A DNA stretch of 64,000 bases from Myxococcales bacterium (lineage in GTDB: Bacteria > Myxococcota > Myxococcia > Myxococcales > Myxococcaceae): the NCBI GenBank assembly GCA_020846875.1, contig JADLDB010000059.1:158018-222017 (forward strand), given 5' to 3'. A program made the translations under genes and the position numbers. Under the pieces are notes generated by a model, which saw nothing but the letters and a program-made list of their open reading frames with translations, searched no databases and was not told where the DNA came from. Of this stretch, positions 44,163 through 52,593 are shown one piece after another (position 1 is the first letter of the stretch; every line of letters starts with the position of its first letter).

Positions 44163-46424
44163 ATGACGCGCCTGGTCCGCTTCGAACGACGGCTGTCCCG
44201 GCTGGCCGCCCAGGCGCCGGTGCGCTTCTCCTTCTTCGCGCTCCTCGCGCTGGTGGCGGGTTGGCCGTACCTGCGCACCGCGGGGGTGATCAACGAGTTC
44301 CGGGACGCGCTGGTGCTCTGGTCCTACGAGGACTCGGCGCGCCGCACCGTCACCGACTTCGGGCAGCTGCCGCTGTGGAACCCCTGGTACTGCGGAGGCC
44401 TCTACGGCCTCGGTTCGCCGCAGGCGCGCTTCGCCTCACCGCCCTTCCTCCTCACGCTCCTCCTGGGCACCACCCGCGCGGAGGCGCTCCTCGTGTTCGC
44501 TGCCGTCCTGGCGGCGCTGGAGGGCGCGTGGCGGTACCTCAAGGCGCGCGCGGTGGGCTCGCTGGGCGCCTTCCTCGCGGCGCCGGCCTTCGGCCTGGGC
44601 GGCATCTTCGCGCTCGCGCCCACGCTGGGGTGGCACAACTTCCTCGGCTTCGCGCTGCTGCCCTGGGCGCTGTGGTGTGTGCGCCGGGCCGCACGGGGTG
44701 AGTTGGTGGGCGCGGTGATCGCCGCGGGCAGCCTGGCGTGGATGGTCGGCTTCGGGGGCACCTACGTCGCGCCGATCTCCGCGATGGCCTGTCTGTTGGA
44801 AGGGCTCTTGATCGGCGCCGCCAGGCCGCGTCGGACCGCGTGGGGCGTGCTGGCCCTGTCGGCGGTGCTGGGCGTGGGGCTCTCGGCCGCCAGGCTATGG
44901 CCGATCTACGAAGAGCTTCAGCGCGCGCCCCGGGTGGTGGCGGGGACCTCGGGCATCGAGCCCGGTGCCCTCGTCAGCGCGCTGTTCGGCTACACCCCCG
45001 TCTTCACGCTGGCGTCCTGGTACCTGGTCGGGCTGTTCGCGGGCTGCGTGGCGCTCCTCGGGCTGTGGCGGAGGAGGATCCTCCCCGCGGCGATCGCCAC
45101 CGGCGGCTGGTGCTGGCTGGCGCTGGGCTATTGGGCCAAGCCGTCGCTGTACGGCCTGCTGCGGGCGTCGCGGACGTTCGCCATGCTGCGCGCCCCGGAG
45201 CGCTTCCTGATCCCGGTGATCCTCCTCGTCGCGCTGGCGGCGGGCTGGGCGGTGACGCAGTGGGCGGCGCGGCAACGGGCCAGGCGCTTCAAGTTCCCGC
45301 GGCTCGCCGGCGCCGTCCTCGTCGTCGCGCTGGTGGGGCTGACGCTGAACCTGGCGGTGCTCGTCAACAACTTCCGGATCGCGGCGGCCAGCCGCCAGTT
45401 GGGCTACGCACCGGAAGAGGTCCGCCGGCCGTTCCACCAATCGCGCGGCAACCGCTGGGCAGCGTCCATCTTCGGGCCCATGTCGCGCGGCTCGCTCTCC
45501 TGCTGGGAAGCGTACGCGGTGCCGCAGTCCCCCAGGCTGCAGGGCGATCTCCAAGAGGAGGCGTACCTCGCTGATCCCGGCGCGGGCAGCGTCGAGGAGC
45601 TCGCCTGGACACCCAACCGGCTCAGCTACCGGATCACCCTCACGCGGCCTTCCCGGCTGCTCGTCAACCAGAACCACCACCGCGGCTGGAAGACGGACGT
45701 GGGCGCCGTAGTGAACGATCGCGGGCTGCTCGGCGTGGAGCTGCCCGCCGGCCAGCACGAGGTCACCTTGCGCTTCCTCCCGCGCTCGGCGGTCGGAGGG
45801 CTGACGGTCTCGCTCCTCGCCCTGGTGAGCGCGGTGCTCCTCTGGCGGTCAAGGCGCCTGCGCTCCCGGGCGGATGGCCTGCGCGCTGCGGGGCTCGTCC
45901 TCGTGCCGTTGCTGCTGGGCGCGGTCCTCGCCGCGTCCTCCGACGAACCACCGCTGGTCCGCGAGCTGCTCACCCCCGAAGGCGAGCCGGTGATCGCCGA
46001 CGCGCCGCCCCCGCAGGCCACCCGCTTCGACGCGCGCTTCGGCGGAGGCGTGTGGCTGCAGGCGGTGGCCCTGGAGGCCCGCGACGATCACACCATTCGC
46101 CTCGAGCTGGACTGGTCCACCACGCAGGCGCTCCAGCCGGGCCTGGGCTTCTTCGTGCACCTCGAGCCCGAGCGCAGCAAGCGGATCATGGCCGACCACG
46201 CCACCGTGTCGGGGGTGCTCCTGCTGGAGGACGCGCCGGTGGGGAAGACCCTGCGGGACGTGTTGATCGTCGAGGCGCCTCCCTCGCGGCGGGACGAGTA
46301 CTGGAACGTGTGGGTGGGCGTCTGGGCGCTGCGGGGCGACGGCGCGCGCATGCCGGTGCTGGAGCACCCCGGCCACCAGGTCGAGTCCGCCCGGTTGCAC
46401 GTGGGGGCCGTCCACCCGAAGTGA
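44163..46424 (+). CDS. Multi-spanning membrane protein, YfhO/GT-C-like
   Basis: 753 aa. About 12-13 hydrophobic helices in the first ~470 residues, with an early loop motif RFSFFALLALVAGWPYLRTAGVINEFRD followed by PLWNPWYCGGLYG. The tryptophan/proline-rich first periplasmic loop resembles YfhO and other GT-C type lipid-linked sugar transferases, whose acid pair (here E/D around 45-52) binds the metal. The C-terminal ~270 residues are a beta-rich periplasmic domain. It is likely a glycosyltransferase or polysaccharide-modifying protein; donor unknown. No signs of disruption. Confidence 0.75.
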   Translation: MTRLVRFERRLSRLAAQAPVRFSFFALLALVAGWPYLRTAGVINEFRDALVLWSYEDSARRTVTDFGQLPLWNPWYCGGLYGLGSPQARFASPPFLLTLLLGTTRAEALLVFAAVLAALEGAWRYLKARAVGSLGAFLAAPAFGLGGIFALAPTLGWHNFLGFALLPWALWCVRRAARGELVGAVIAAGSLAWMVGFGGTYVAPISAMACLLEGLLIGAARPRRTAWGVLALSAVLGVGLSAARLWPIYEELQRAPRVVAGTSGIEPGALVSALFGYTPVFTLASWYLVGLFAGCVALLGLWRRRILPAAIATGGWCWLALGYWAKPSLYGLLRASRTFAMLRAPERFLIPVILLVALAAGWAVTQWAARQRARRFKFPRLAGAVLVVALVGLTLNLAVLVNNFRIAAASRQLGYAPEEVRRPFHQSRGNRWAASIFGPMSRGSLSCWEAYAVPQSPRLQGDLQEEAYLADPGAGSVEELAWTPNRLSYRITLTRPSRLLVNQNHHRGWKTDVGAVVNDRGLLGVELPAGQHEVTLRFLPRSAVGGLTVSLLALVSAVLLWRSRRLRSRADGLRAAGLVLVPLLLGAVLAASSDEPPLVRELLTPEGEPVIADAPPPQATRFDARFGGGVWLQAVALEARDDHTIRLELDWSTTQALQPGLGFFVHLEPERSKRIMADHATVSGVLLLEDAPVGKTLRDVLIVEAPPSRRDEYWNVWVGVWALRGDGARMPVLEHPGHQVESARLHVGAVHPK

Positions 46425-46472
46425 GGCGGAGGGTGGCCCCGCGCCGGGAAAACCTGCTAGGGCACCTCTCCC

Positions 46473-47273
46473 ATGAGCCCCCAGTACAAGACTGCTCTCA
46501 TCACCGGAGCCTCCTCAGGCATCGGCAAGGAAATGGCCCTGTGGTGGGCGAAGCGCGGCACCAAGGTGTACGCCGCCGCCCGCCGCACCGCGCTGCTCGA
46601 CGAGCTGGCGAAGCAGGGGGAAGGCAACATCGAGCCCATCGCGCTGGACGTGGCGAAGACGGCGGAGACCGTGGCGCGGATCCAGGAGCTGGACAGCCGG
46701 CTGGGTGGGCTCGAGCTGGTCATCGCCAACGCCGGCGTCGGGCACCCCACGCCCGCGGACACCTCGTCGTGGGAGCAGGTGGAGGCCGTGCTGCGCGTCA
46801 ACGTCTCCGGCGCCGCCGCTACCCTGACGGCGGTGCTGCCTCGCATGGTGGAGCGCAAGAAGGGCCACGTGGTGGGCGTGTCGTCGGTGGCCGGCTACGT
46901 GGGGCTGGGGGCGTTCAGCGCGTACTCGGGCTCCAAGGCCTTCTTCTCCGTCTTCCTCCAGTCGCTGCGCGTCGACCTGGTCGGCACCGGCGTGAAGGTG
47001 ACCACCATCGAGCCCGGCTTCGTGAAGAGCGAGATGACCGCGCGGATCGAAGGGAAGGCGCCCATGCCCTTCATCGCGGACACCCACGTGGCGGCGGACA
47101 AGTACTGCCGGGCGATCGCCCGCGGCGCGCGCTCCATCGCCTACCCGCGCGTGCACGCCCTGTCCTCGAAGTTCATCAGCATCGTGCCGGCGCCCATCTA
47201 CGAGCCGCTGGCGCGGAAGGCGTCCGAGCCGCAGCGGCAGATGTTGATCGCCGAGAACGCGCAGAAGGCGTGA
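46473..47273 (+). CDS. Short-chain dehydrogenase/reductase
   Basis: 266 aa. Cofactor motif TGASSGIG (10-17) and catalytic Ser/Tyr/Lys: Ser ~138 in VGVSSVAG, Tyr151 and Lys155 in YSGSK. The C-terminal region (YPRVHALSSKFISIVPAPIYEPLARK) is hydrophobic, as in membrane-associated SDRs. NAD(P)-dependent oxidation/reduction; substrate unknown. TGCTAGGGC, an extended -10-like sequence, ends 9 bases before the ATG. Convergent with the MuiA-type gene (8 bases between stops). Confidence 0.9.
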   Translation: MSPQYKTALITGASSGIGKEMALWWAKRGTKVYAAARRTALLDELAKQGEGNIEPIALDVAKTAETVARIQELDSRLGGLELVIANAGVGHPTPADTSSWEQVEAVLRVNVSGAAATLTAVLPRMVERKKGHVVGVSSVAGYVGLGAFSAYSGSKAFFSVFLQSLRVDLVGTGVKVTTIEPGFVKSEMTARIEGKAPMPFIADTHVAADKYCRAIARGARSIAYPRVHALSSKFISIVPAPIYEPLARKASEPQRQMLIAENAQKA

Positions 47274-47281
47274 CGGGCGGG

Positions 47282-48808
47282 TCAGATCCCCGCCACCTTC
47301 GCCGCCGCCGACAGCTCCCACGCGAACACCGCCGTCTTCGTGCCGTTGGGCGGTAGCTCCAGCTCGATCCGCGCGATCCCGTCCTTCGTCACCGCCGAGG
47401 GCGCCGGGCTGCACTCCTTCGTCAGCACCTGCACCTCGACCTCCTTCACCTCCGAGACGGGCACCCGCTCTTCGATCACCAGCTTCGCGGGCTCGGGCCG
47501 GGCGTTGGAGACATGCAGGCGCACCTTCTTGGTGGTGGTGCGCCGCCCGGTGAGGCGCGCTTCTTCCACCTTGTCGTGCACCTCGCGCACCACCGACACG
47601 CCGTCCTCGCTGCCGAAGGCCAGCTTCACCGTCTCTCCCGGGGCGGCGAACTTGAGCTGCGCGCGGCCCACGAAGCCCGCCTGGCGGATCAGATCGACCG
47701 GCCCCGCCAGCAGCACCTGGCCGCTCGTGTTGGGGAAGCGCGACAGCACCGTCACCAGTCCGGACAGCTCGGACGGACACACCCGCTCCAGCAGCGCCTT
47801 CGCCTCGAAGTGGAAGAGGGGCACGCGGTGCGGCTGGCCGTCGCTGGGAATGGTGGCCGCCCCCGGAGCGCTGAGCAGCCGCGCCTCGCCGCCGTCGTCC
47901 AGGCCGGGCAGCTCCGCCTCGCCGCCGGTCTCGCCCGCGGACTGGATCACCTCTTCGCGGATCGCCACGTCGACGACGCGCCTCTCGACTTCCTGCTTGG
48001 CGCGCAGGGCCAGCCGATCCTCCACCAGCGCAGGTGGGGTGGTGCCGAGGGTGGGCCGCGCGGTGGACAGTTGGAGCTGCACGTCCTTCCACGCCTCGCC
48101 GGTGCGCTGCCACACCACGGCCTCGGCCTCGAGCAGGACGGCGTCACCCTTGAGGCTCGCCCGGTACGCCGGCCGCCACACCGCGCAGGGCACCAGGTAC
48201 GAGGCGCGCACGGTGGCCGTGCCTTGCCCCTCCAGCGTCAGCGCCAGGGCGCCCTCGAGGTCGCGCTCCTTCTCTTCGGCGGTGGACAGCGCGCCCTCGG
48301 CCTCGGCGTGGCGGCGCTGAAGTCGAGTCGCCTCGCGCCGGGCGCGGCGCAGCGCCTCGTCCACCTCGGCCTGCCGCTTCGAGAGGAGCTCGAGCTGATC
48401 GGTCCACTTCGGCGGCTCGCTCTTCCCCGCACCGGCGCCCTCGGAGATGCCTCGCAGCAGATCGCCTCGCGTCGCCCCGAGCAGCTCCGCGCGCGCCTCC
48501 AGCCGTGAGACCTCGTCAGACGCCTTCTCGATCTCCAGCCGCAGCGCCTCCACGCGCCTGCGCAGGTCGCTCGCGTCCGCGGGCAGGCCGCCCGTGGGCT
48601 TCTCCCGCCAGCGCCGCACCAGCTTCGCGTCGATGAGCGTCGCGCCCTGCACCTCGACCTTCAGCGAGCGATCGACGGCCACCAGGGGCAGGCCGGACAC
48701 CTCCACGCGGGTGAGGCCGGCGTCCAGCGTCACGCTGCCCTTTCGCTCCACCTGAGCGCGATCCTCCATCACCACCACGCGCGTCACGGGGATGTTCGCG
48801 GTCGCCAT
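47282..48808 (-). CDS. MuiA/DUF4139-family protein (paralogue B)
   Basis: 508 aa. N-terminal DUF4140-like strand pair (VVVMEDRAQVERKGSVTL ... VEVSGLPL) is followed by a helical coiled-coil stretch (about 70-200, Glu/Arg-rich) and a C-terminal DUF4139 beta domain from about 250. It has no signal peptide, unlike many relatives, so cytosolic or unusually exported location is possible. MuiA was linked to mucoidy in Azotobacter; function unknown. The start is 4 bases after the paralogue's stop. Confidence 0.78.
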   Translation of the reverse strand: MATANIPVTRVVVMEDRAQVERKGSVTLDAGLTRVEVSGLPLVAVDRSLKVEVQGATLIDAKLVRRWREKPTGGLPADASDLRRRVEALRLEIEKASDEVSRLEARAELLGATRGDLLRGISEGAGAGKSEPPKWTDQLELLSKRQAEVDEALRRARREATRLQRRHAEAEGALSTAEEKERDLEGALALTLEGQGTATVRASYLVPCAVWRPAYRASLKGDAVLLEAEAVVWQRTGEAWKDVQLQLSTARPTLGTTPPALVEDRLALRAKQEVERRVVDVAIREEVIQSAGETGGEAELPGLDDGGEARLLSAPGAATIPSDGQPHRVPLFHFEAKALLERVCPSELSGLVTVLSRFPNTSGQVLLAGPVDLIRQAGFVGRAQLKFAAPGETVKLAFGSEDGVSVVREVHDKVEEARLTGRRTTTKKVRLHVSNARPEPAKLVIEERVPVSEVKEVEVQVLTKECSPAPSAVTKDGIARIELELPPNGTKTAVFAWELSAAAKVAGI

Positions 48809-48812
48809 GGCC

Positions 48813-51023
48813 TCAGGCCCTCCGGTTTCCGCCGACGAGCATCTTGTCGCCGGGCATGCGGATGATGAACTGCGCGGTCAGCTTCAGCGACTGCCCCGGG
48901 GGCACCTTCACCCGCCACCTCCGCGCCCCGCGCACCACCTGGCCGTCCACCGGCTTGTCGACGGCTTCCCACTTTGGCGTGGACTCGCCGTCCTCCACCT
49001 TGAGATCCTTCTCGTCCCCTCCTGCGTACGGCAGCCGCTCGCGCACCTCGATCAGCGCCTCGCTGCCCAGCCGGTTGTTGAGCTCGATCTCGATGTCGTG
49101 GGGCAACACCGTGGAGCCGCCGAGGAAGCCGCCGGTGGTCTCCTTGTACTGCGTCTTGCGCGCCACCTTGATCGCCTCCTCCACCCCCAGGCCGAGGCGG
49201 TGCGTCGAGTCCGCGCCGGGGGGGATGGGGGGCAGGGCGGTGGTGAGGAGGAACTCGTCGCCCTGGGTGACGTCCACCGGGCCCGCGGGCAGGGCGTGCG
49301 CGCTTCTGTTCGCCACCTGCAGCGTCCGGTACACCTTCGGCTCCACCGACGGCACGCACACGTACTCGGGGGCGAGGCCGACGTTGCACGCCATCACCGG
49401 CACGGTGGTCCACCTCCCCGTGGACGGGACGTCCACCGGCGCGGCGCAGTCGTAGCGATAGTCGAAGGAGTCGATCGGCTGCGCGTCGTGGCAGTTGGCC
49501 GGCAGCGGCAGCCCGCGCACCGAGCTCGCGCTCAAGATCGCCCGCGAGACGGCGGCCATCACCACGTCCACCTGGATCGAGATCCCCGCCACGAAGGCGA
49601 AGTCCCACGGCGATCCAGGCGACAGCCGCCCCCGGTTGCCGCCGCTCACGCCCAGCATCACCAGGCGGCTGTAGTCCAGCAACGCGCCCTCGAGGCCCGC
49701 AGCCGGGACGGGCTCGGGCACTCGCAGTTGATTCGCCAGCCCGTTGACGTCCTCGCCGTAGCCCCCCTCGCTTTCCATGGGCGCGGCCGCCTCCTCTGCC
49801 AGCTCGAGGCCAGACGTCTTGTCTTCGGCGTCATCGCGCACCTGGTACCGGGCGCGCTTCTCCAGCACGGGCGCGGCGACGGACTTCGCCATGGGCGCCA
49901 TCGGGGCGGCGGGCATGACCATGGGCGCCGGCGGAGGCGGGGGAGGAGGTCCACCGGGCACCGCGCCGCCGCCTCCCACGAAGCCGCCTGCTCCGGAGCG
50001 CGCGGGTGCGGCCTGCCTACGGCCGTCCTTGTTCACCGCCTTCTCTGCGCGAGGTGCAGGCTTGAGGCGCATCGGTTCTGCCGCCGCTGTCCGTGCGAGG
50101 GGAGGCTGGGGCAGCCCGGACAGCGCGTTGTCGTACGCCTCGAACAGCTCGTCGAGGCCCGGCGGCGGCTCGCGCCAGCCCGATCTCGGCGGCGGCTCCT
50201 GGCGGCGGCCGATCTTCAGCGCCCGCAGCTCCGGGAGATCCGCGCGCCGGGACAGCGACGCCGTCGACAGCGCCAGTGAGATCTGGCTCCAGTCCTCCCC
50301 GGTGGCCTGCGCGACTGACGCGCGAAGCTGCAGCGTGCCCCCCGCCATGCCCTTCTCGAGCCGCAGGGCGTAGTTGGGCACCCAGCGGGCGCCGGGCACC
50401 AGGTACTCCAGCGCCAGCTCGATCGGCGCCTCCACCGACCCCGACAGCGTCACCACCGCCACGCGGGTCAGGCGGGCGCGCTCGGTGCGGCGGGCGGTAG
50501 AGGCCTCGTGGAGCCGTCGTTGCCGCAGCTCCAGCTCGCGCTGCGCGTCCTCCAACTGCCGATCGAGGCTCCGGCGCTCCTCGATTCGAGCCGCCAGCCG
50601 AGCCTCGCTGAAATCGCCCAGGGCCAGCATCGCCTCCACCGGCGCGTCCCGGGGCGGCTCCCCGCGCTTGGGCTCGAGGAAGCGGGGCTTCAAGTTCTCC
50701 AGCTCGGAGATCTCCGTGTCCACGCGATCGTGGCGGATCCGCAGCCGCTCCAGCGTCTCCTCCGCCGCCTCCAGCGCCTGCTGCTCCTGGGGGACGTTCA
50801 CCTCCTCGGCCAGCTCCACGTCGAACTGGGGACGGACGTCCTGGACCCGCAGCGAGTCGCCCTTCAGCACCTTCGCTCTCAACGACCCCGGCTCGAGCGA
50901 CAGCGGCAATCCACCGAGGCGCAGGCTGCGCTCCTTCCCGGCGGGGATCGCCGCCACCCGCGTGCACAGCGCCCCTTCCCGGTAGATGGTGACGGACTTC
51001 AACGTGGACGGCAGCGAGCTCAT
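48813..51023 (-). CDS. MuiA/DUF4139-family protein (paralogue A)
   Basis: 736 aa from ATG 51023, with GGAGCG upstream; a longer open frame exists but is not needed. It has the same plan as paralogue B: DUF4140-like start (VTIYREGALCTRVAAIPAG), coiled coil (EQQALEAAEETLERLRIRHD), and DUF4139 domain at the C-terminal half. It adds a ~100-residue Pro/Ala/Gly linker (GGPPPPPPPAPMVMPAAP) before DUF4139. No signal peptide. The two tandem paralogues differ mainly by this linker and the C-terminal region. Confidence 0.78.
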   Translation of the reverse strand: MSSLPSTLKSVTIYREGALCTRVAAIPAGKERSLRLGGLPLSLEPGSLRAKVLKGDSLRVQDVRPQFDVELAEEVNVPQEQQALEAAEETLERLRIRHDRVDTEISELENLKPRFLEPKRGEPPRDAPVEAMLALGDFSEARLAARIEERRSLDRQLEDAQRELELRQRRLHEASTARRTERARLTRVAVVTLSGSVEAPIELALEYLVPGARWVPNYALRLEKGMAGGTLQLRASVAQATGEDWSQISLALSTASLSRRADLPELRALKIGRRQEPPPRSGWREPPPGLDELFEAYDNALSGLPQPPLARTAAAEPMRLKPAPRAEKAVNKDGRRQAAPARSGAGGFVGGGGAVPGGPPPPPPPAPMVMPAAPMAPMAKSVAAPVLEKRARYQVRDDAEDKTSGLELAEEAAAPMESEGGYGEDVNGLANQLRVPEPVPAAGLEGALLDYSRLVMLGVSGGNRGRLSPGSPWDFAFVAGISIQVDVVMAAVSRAILSASSVRGLPLPANCHDAQPIDSFDYRYDCAAPVDVPSTGRWTTVPVMACNVGLAPEYVCVPSVEPKVYRTLQVANRSAHALPAGPVDVTQGDEFLLTTALPPIPPGADSTHRLGLGVEEAIKVARKTQYKETTGGFLGGSTVLPHDIEIELNNRLGSEALIEVRERLPYAGGDEKDLKVEDGESTPKWEAVDKPVDGQVVRGARRWRVKVPPGQSLKLTAQFIIRMPGDKMLVGGNRRA

Positions 51024-51107
51024 CGGTTTCGCGCTCCTTTGTACGGCTGACAACGGCTCAACGCTCCGGCGCCCGTCCTGGTGACAGCGCGCGGGCCGGC
51101 GGACGCT

Positions 51108-52442
51108 TCAACACTCCGGCGCACACCGCAGGGTTCGATCTTCCTGTGGCACGCACCGGTGCGACAGACATTGTCCGTCCTCGGTGCACTCCTGGCCCTC
51201 GACGCGGGAGGCGGCGCGGCAGGTGAGGGTGGACTCGGTGTCGCAGTAGCCGGTGCTGCAGGGGATCCCCACGGTGCGGTTCACGTCGATCTGGAAGGCG
51301 CAGGTGTCGGACAGCCCCGCCGGCCCGGTGCACACGCCCACGTCCCCCGAGCCGCTCGGCTTGCAGTGCACGTCGAAGCCCTCGCAGTTCTGCAGCGACG
51401 GGGTGCAGCTCTGGCCCAGGGTGGGCAGGGTGTCGCACTTGCCCGTGTCCTGGCGGCAGGTGGTGCCGGCCTGGCATTGATCCCCCACGTACCGCAGGTA
51501 CTGGGAGCGCGAGCAGTTGAAGTCCAGCCCGTCGGGCTGCCGGCAGGAGCCCTCGGTGGGCGCGCCGTTGGGGAAGTTGGTCCAGTCGATGTCCGCGCAG
51601 ATCAGGCCCGGCTGGCAGCTCCAGTGGAAGCGGCACGGCTCGTTGGCCGCCTTCGGGCGCACGCAGGTCCCCGTGGCGCCGTCGACGAAGGGCACCACGT
51701 CGCAGGCCAGGCCCGGCTCGCAGGGCGAGAGTCGATCGGCATCGAAGGCGCACACCTCGCCCAGCTTGCGGCGCGGCCGGCAGGTGCCCAGGCAGATCAG
51801 ATCCGGGTGGCACTCCGCCGACGAGGTGCACGCGTCGTCCTCAAGCGCGAGCGCCACGCAGGTGTCGGTGTTCGCGTTGCACCGCAGGCCGGGCGCGCAC
51901 CCGAAGGCGCAGGGCTCGGTTTCGCGGGGCCACGAGGAGCAGGTGCCGCGGCACACGCCGCCGGGCTTGATGCACACCACGCCGGGCTGGCACTCCACCG
52001 CGCGCTCACAGGTCTGCCCCGAAGGCACCTTCCCGATGAGGAGCCCCGACTGCAGCCCACAGTCCGAAAACGGCCGCGCCACGGCGAGGGGGTAATCCGG
52101 CGGGAAGGAAGGCGGGCAGGCGCTGGTCTTCATCCGCTGCTCGCAGGAGGCCAGCGTGGCGGGATCGATCTCCACCTTCGCGGCCTCGAAGGAGGGGCGA
52201 AGCGTCTCGTACTCGGCGAGGCAGGCGCTGTTCTCCTGGGTGACGCACGCCTCCCGGCTGGGCCGGGTGAAGGCCGGGTAGCAGCGCAGCTTGAGCTCGC
52301 AGCGGGAGGTCGCCAGGCGCTCGCAGAGCTCGACGGGCGTCACAGTCAACCCCGCGTCCACTCCCGCGTCCTCCACCGGCTTCGGCGGCGGGCAGGCCCC
52401 GAGCACCAGGGCGCAGAAGAGGAGGGCGCTGCGTCGAATCAT
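51108..52442 (-). CDS. Cysteine-rich lipoprotein (Dickkopf-like repeats)
   Basis: 444 aa. Lipobox VLGAC (Cys16). The mature protein has ~45 Cys in pairs, including repeated CxxGLxCxxxxxxxCV-type modules (CAPGLRCNANTDTC, CHPDLICLGTC, CEPGLACDVVP, CQPGLICADID), the pattern of Dickkopf/DUF-type disulfide modules common in myxobacterial surface proteins. Probably outer-membrane anchored and structural or ligand binding. A TAGAGT box is 9 bases upstream of the ATG. Divergent from the FG-GAP gene with a 151-base gap. Confidence 0.8.
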   Translation of the reverse strand: MIRRSALLFCALVLGACPPPKPVEDAGVDAGLTVTPVELCERLATSRCELKLRCYPAFTRPSREACVTQENSACLAEYETLRPSFEAAKVEIDPATLASCEQRMKTSACPPSFPPDYPLAVARPFSDCGLQSGLLIGKVPSGQTCERAVECQPGVVCIKPGGVCRGTCSSWPRETEPCAFGCAPGLRCNANTDTCVALALEDDACTSSAECHPDLICLGTCRPRRKLGEVCAFDADRLSPCEPGLACDVVPFVDGATGTCVRPKAANEPCRFHWSCQPGLICADIDWTNFPNGAPTEGSCRQPDGLDFNCSRSQYLRYVGDQCQAGTTCRQDTGKCDTLPTLGQSCTPSLQNCEGFDVHCKPSGSGDVGVCTGPAGLSDTCAFQIDVNRTVGIPCSTGYCDTESTLTCRAASRVEGQECTEDGQCLSHRCVPQEDRTLRCAPEC

Positions 52443-52451
52443 GGGGGCGCG

Positions 52452-52457
52452 ACTCTA
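52452..52457 (-). promoter_or_regulatory. TAGAGT box before Cys-rich lipoprotein gene
   Basis: On the minus strand, TAGAGT is followed by nine bases and ATG 52442. It is one of the TANNNT boxes at short distance from starts in this window. A TACAAT further upstream offers an alternative -10. Confidence 0.4.
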
Positions 52458-52593
52458 CCCACAATGCCCAGTGCTGACGGTGAATTGTACGGCGTTCGCC
52501 TTGCCAGGCCCGCGGCGACGACTCACACACCGTAAGGAAAACACCCCTATTACCAGTGGCTTGAACGAGCGCCCTCCCCGAAACCCGGGTAGC

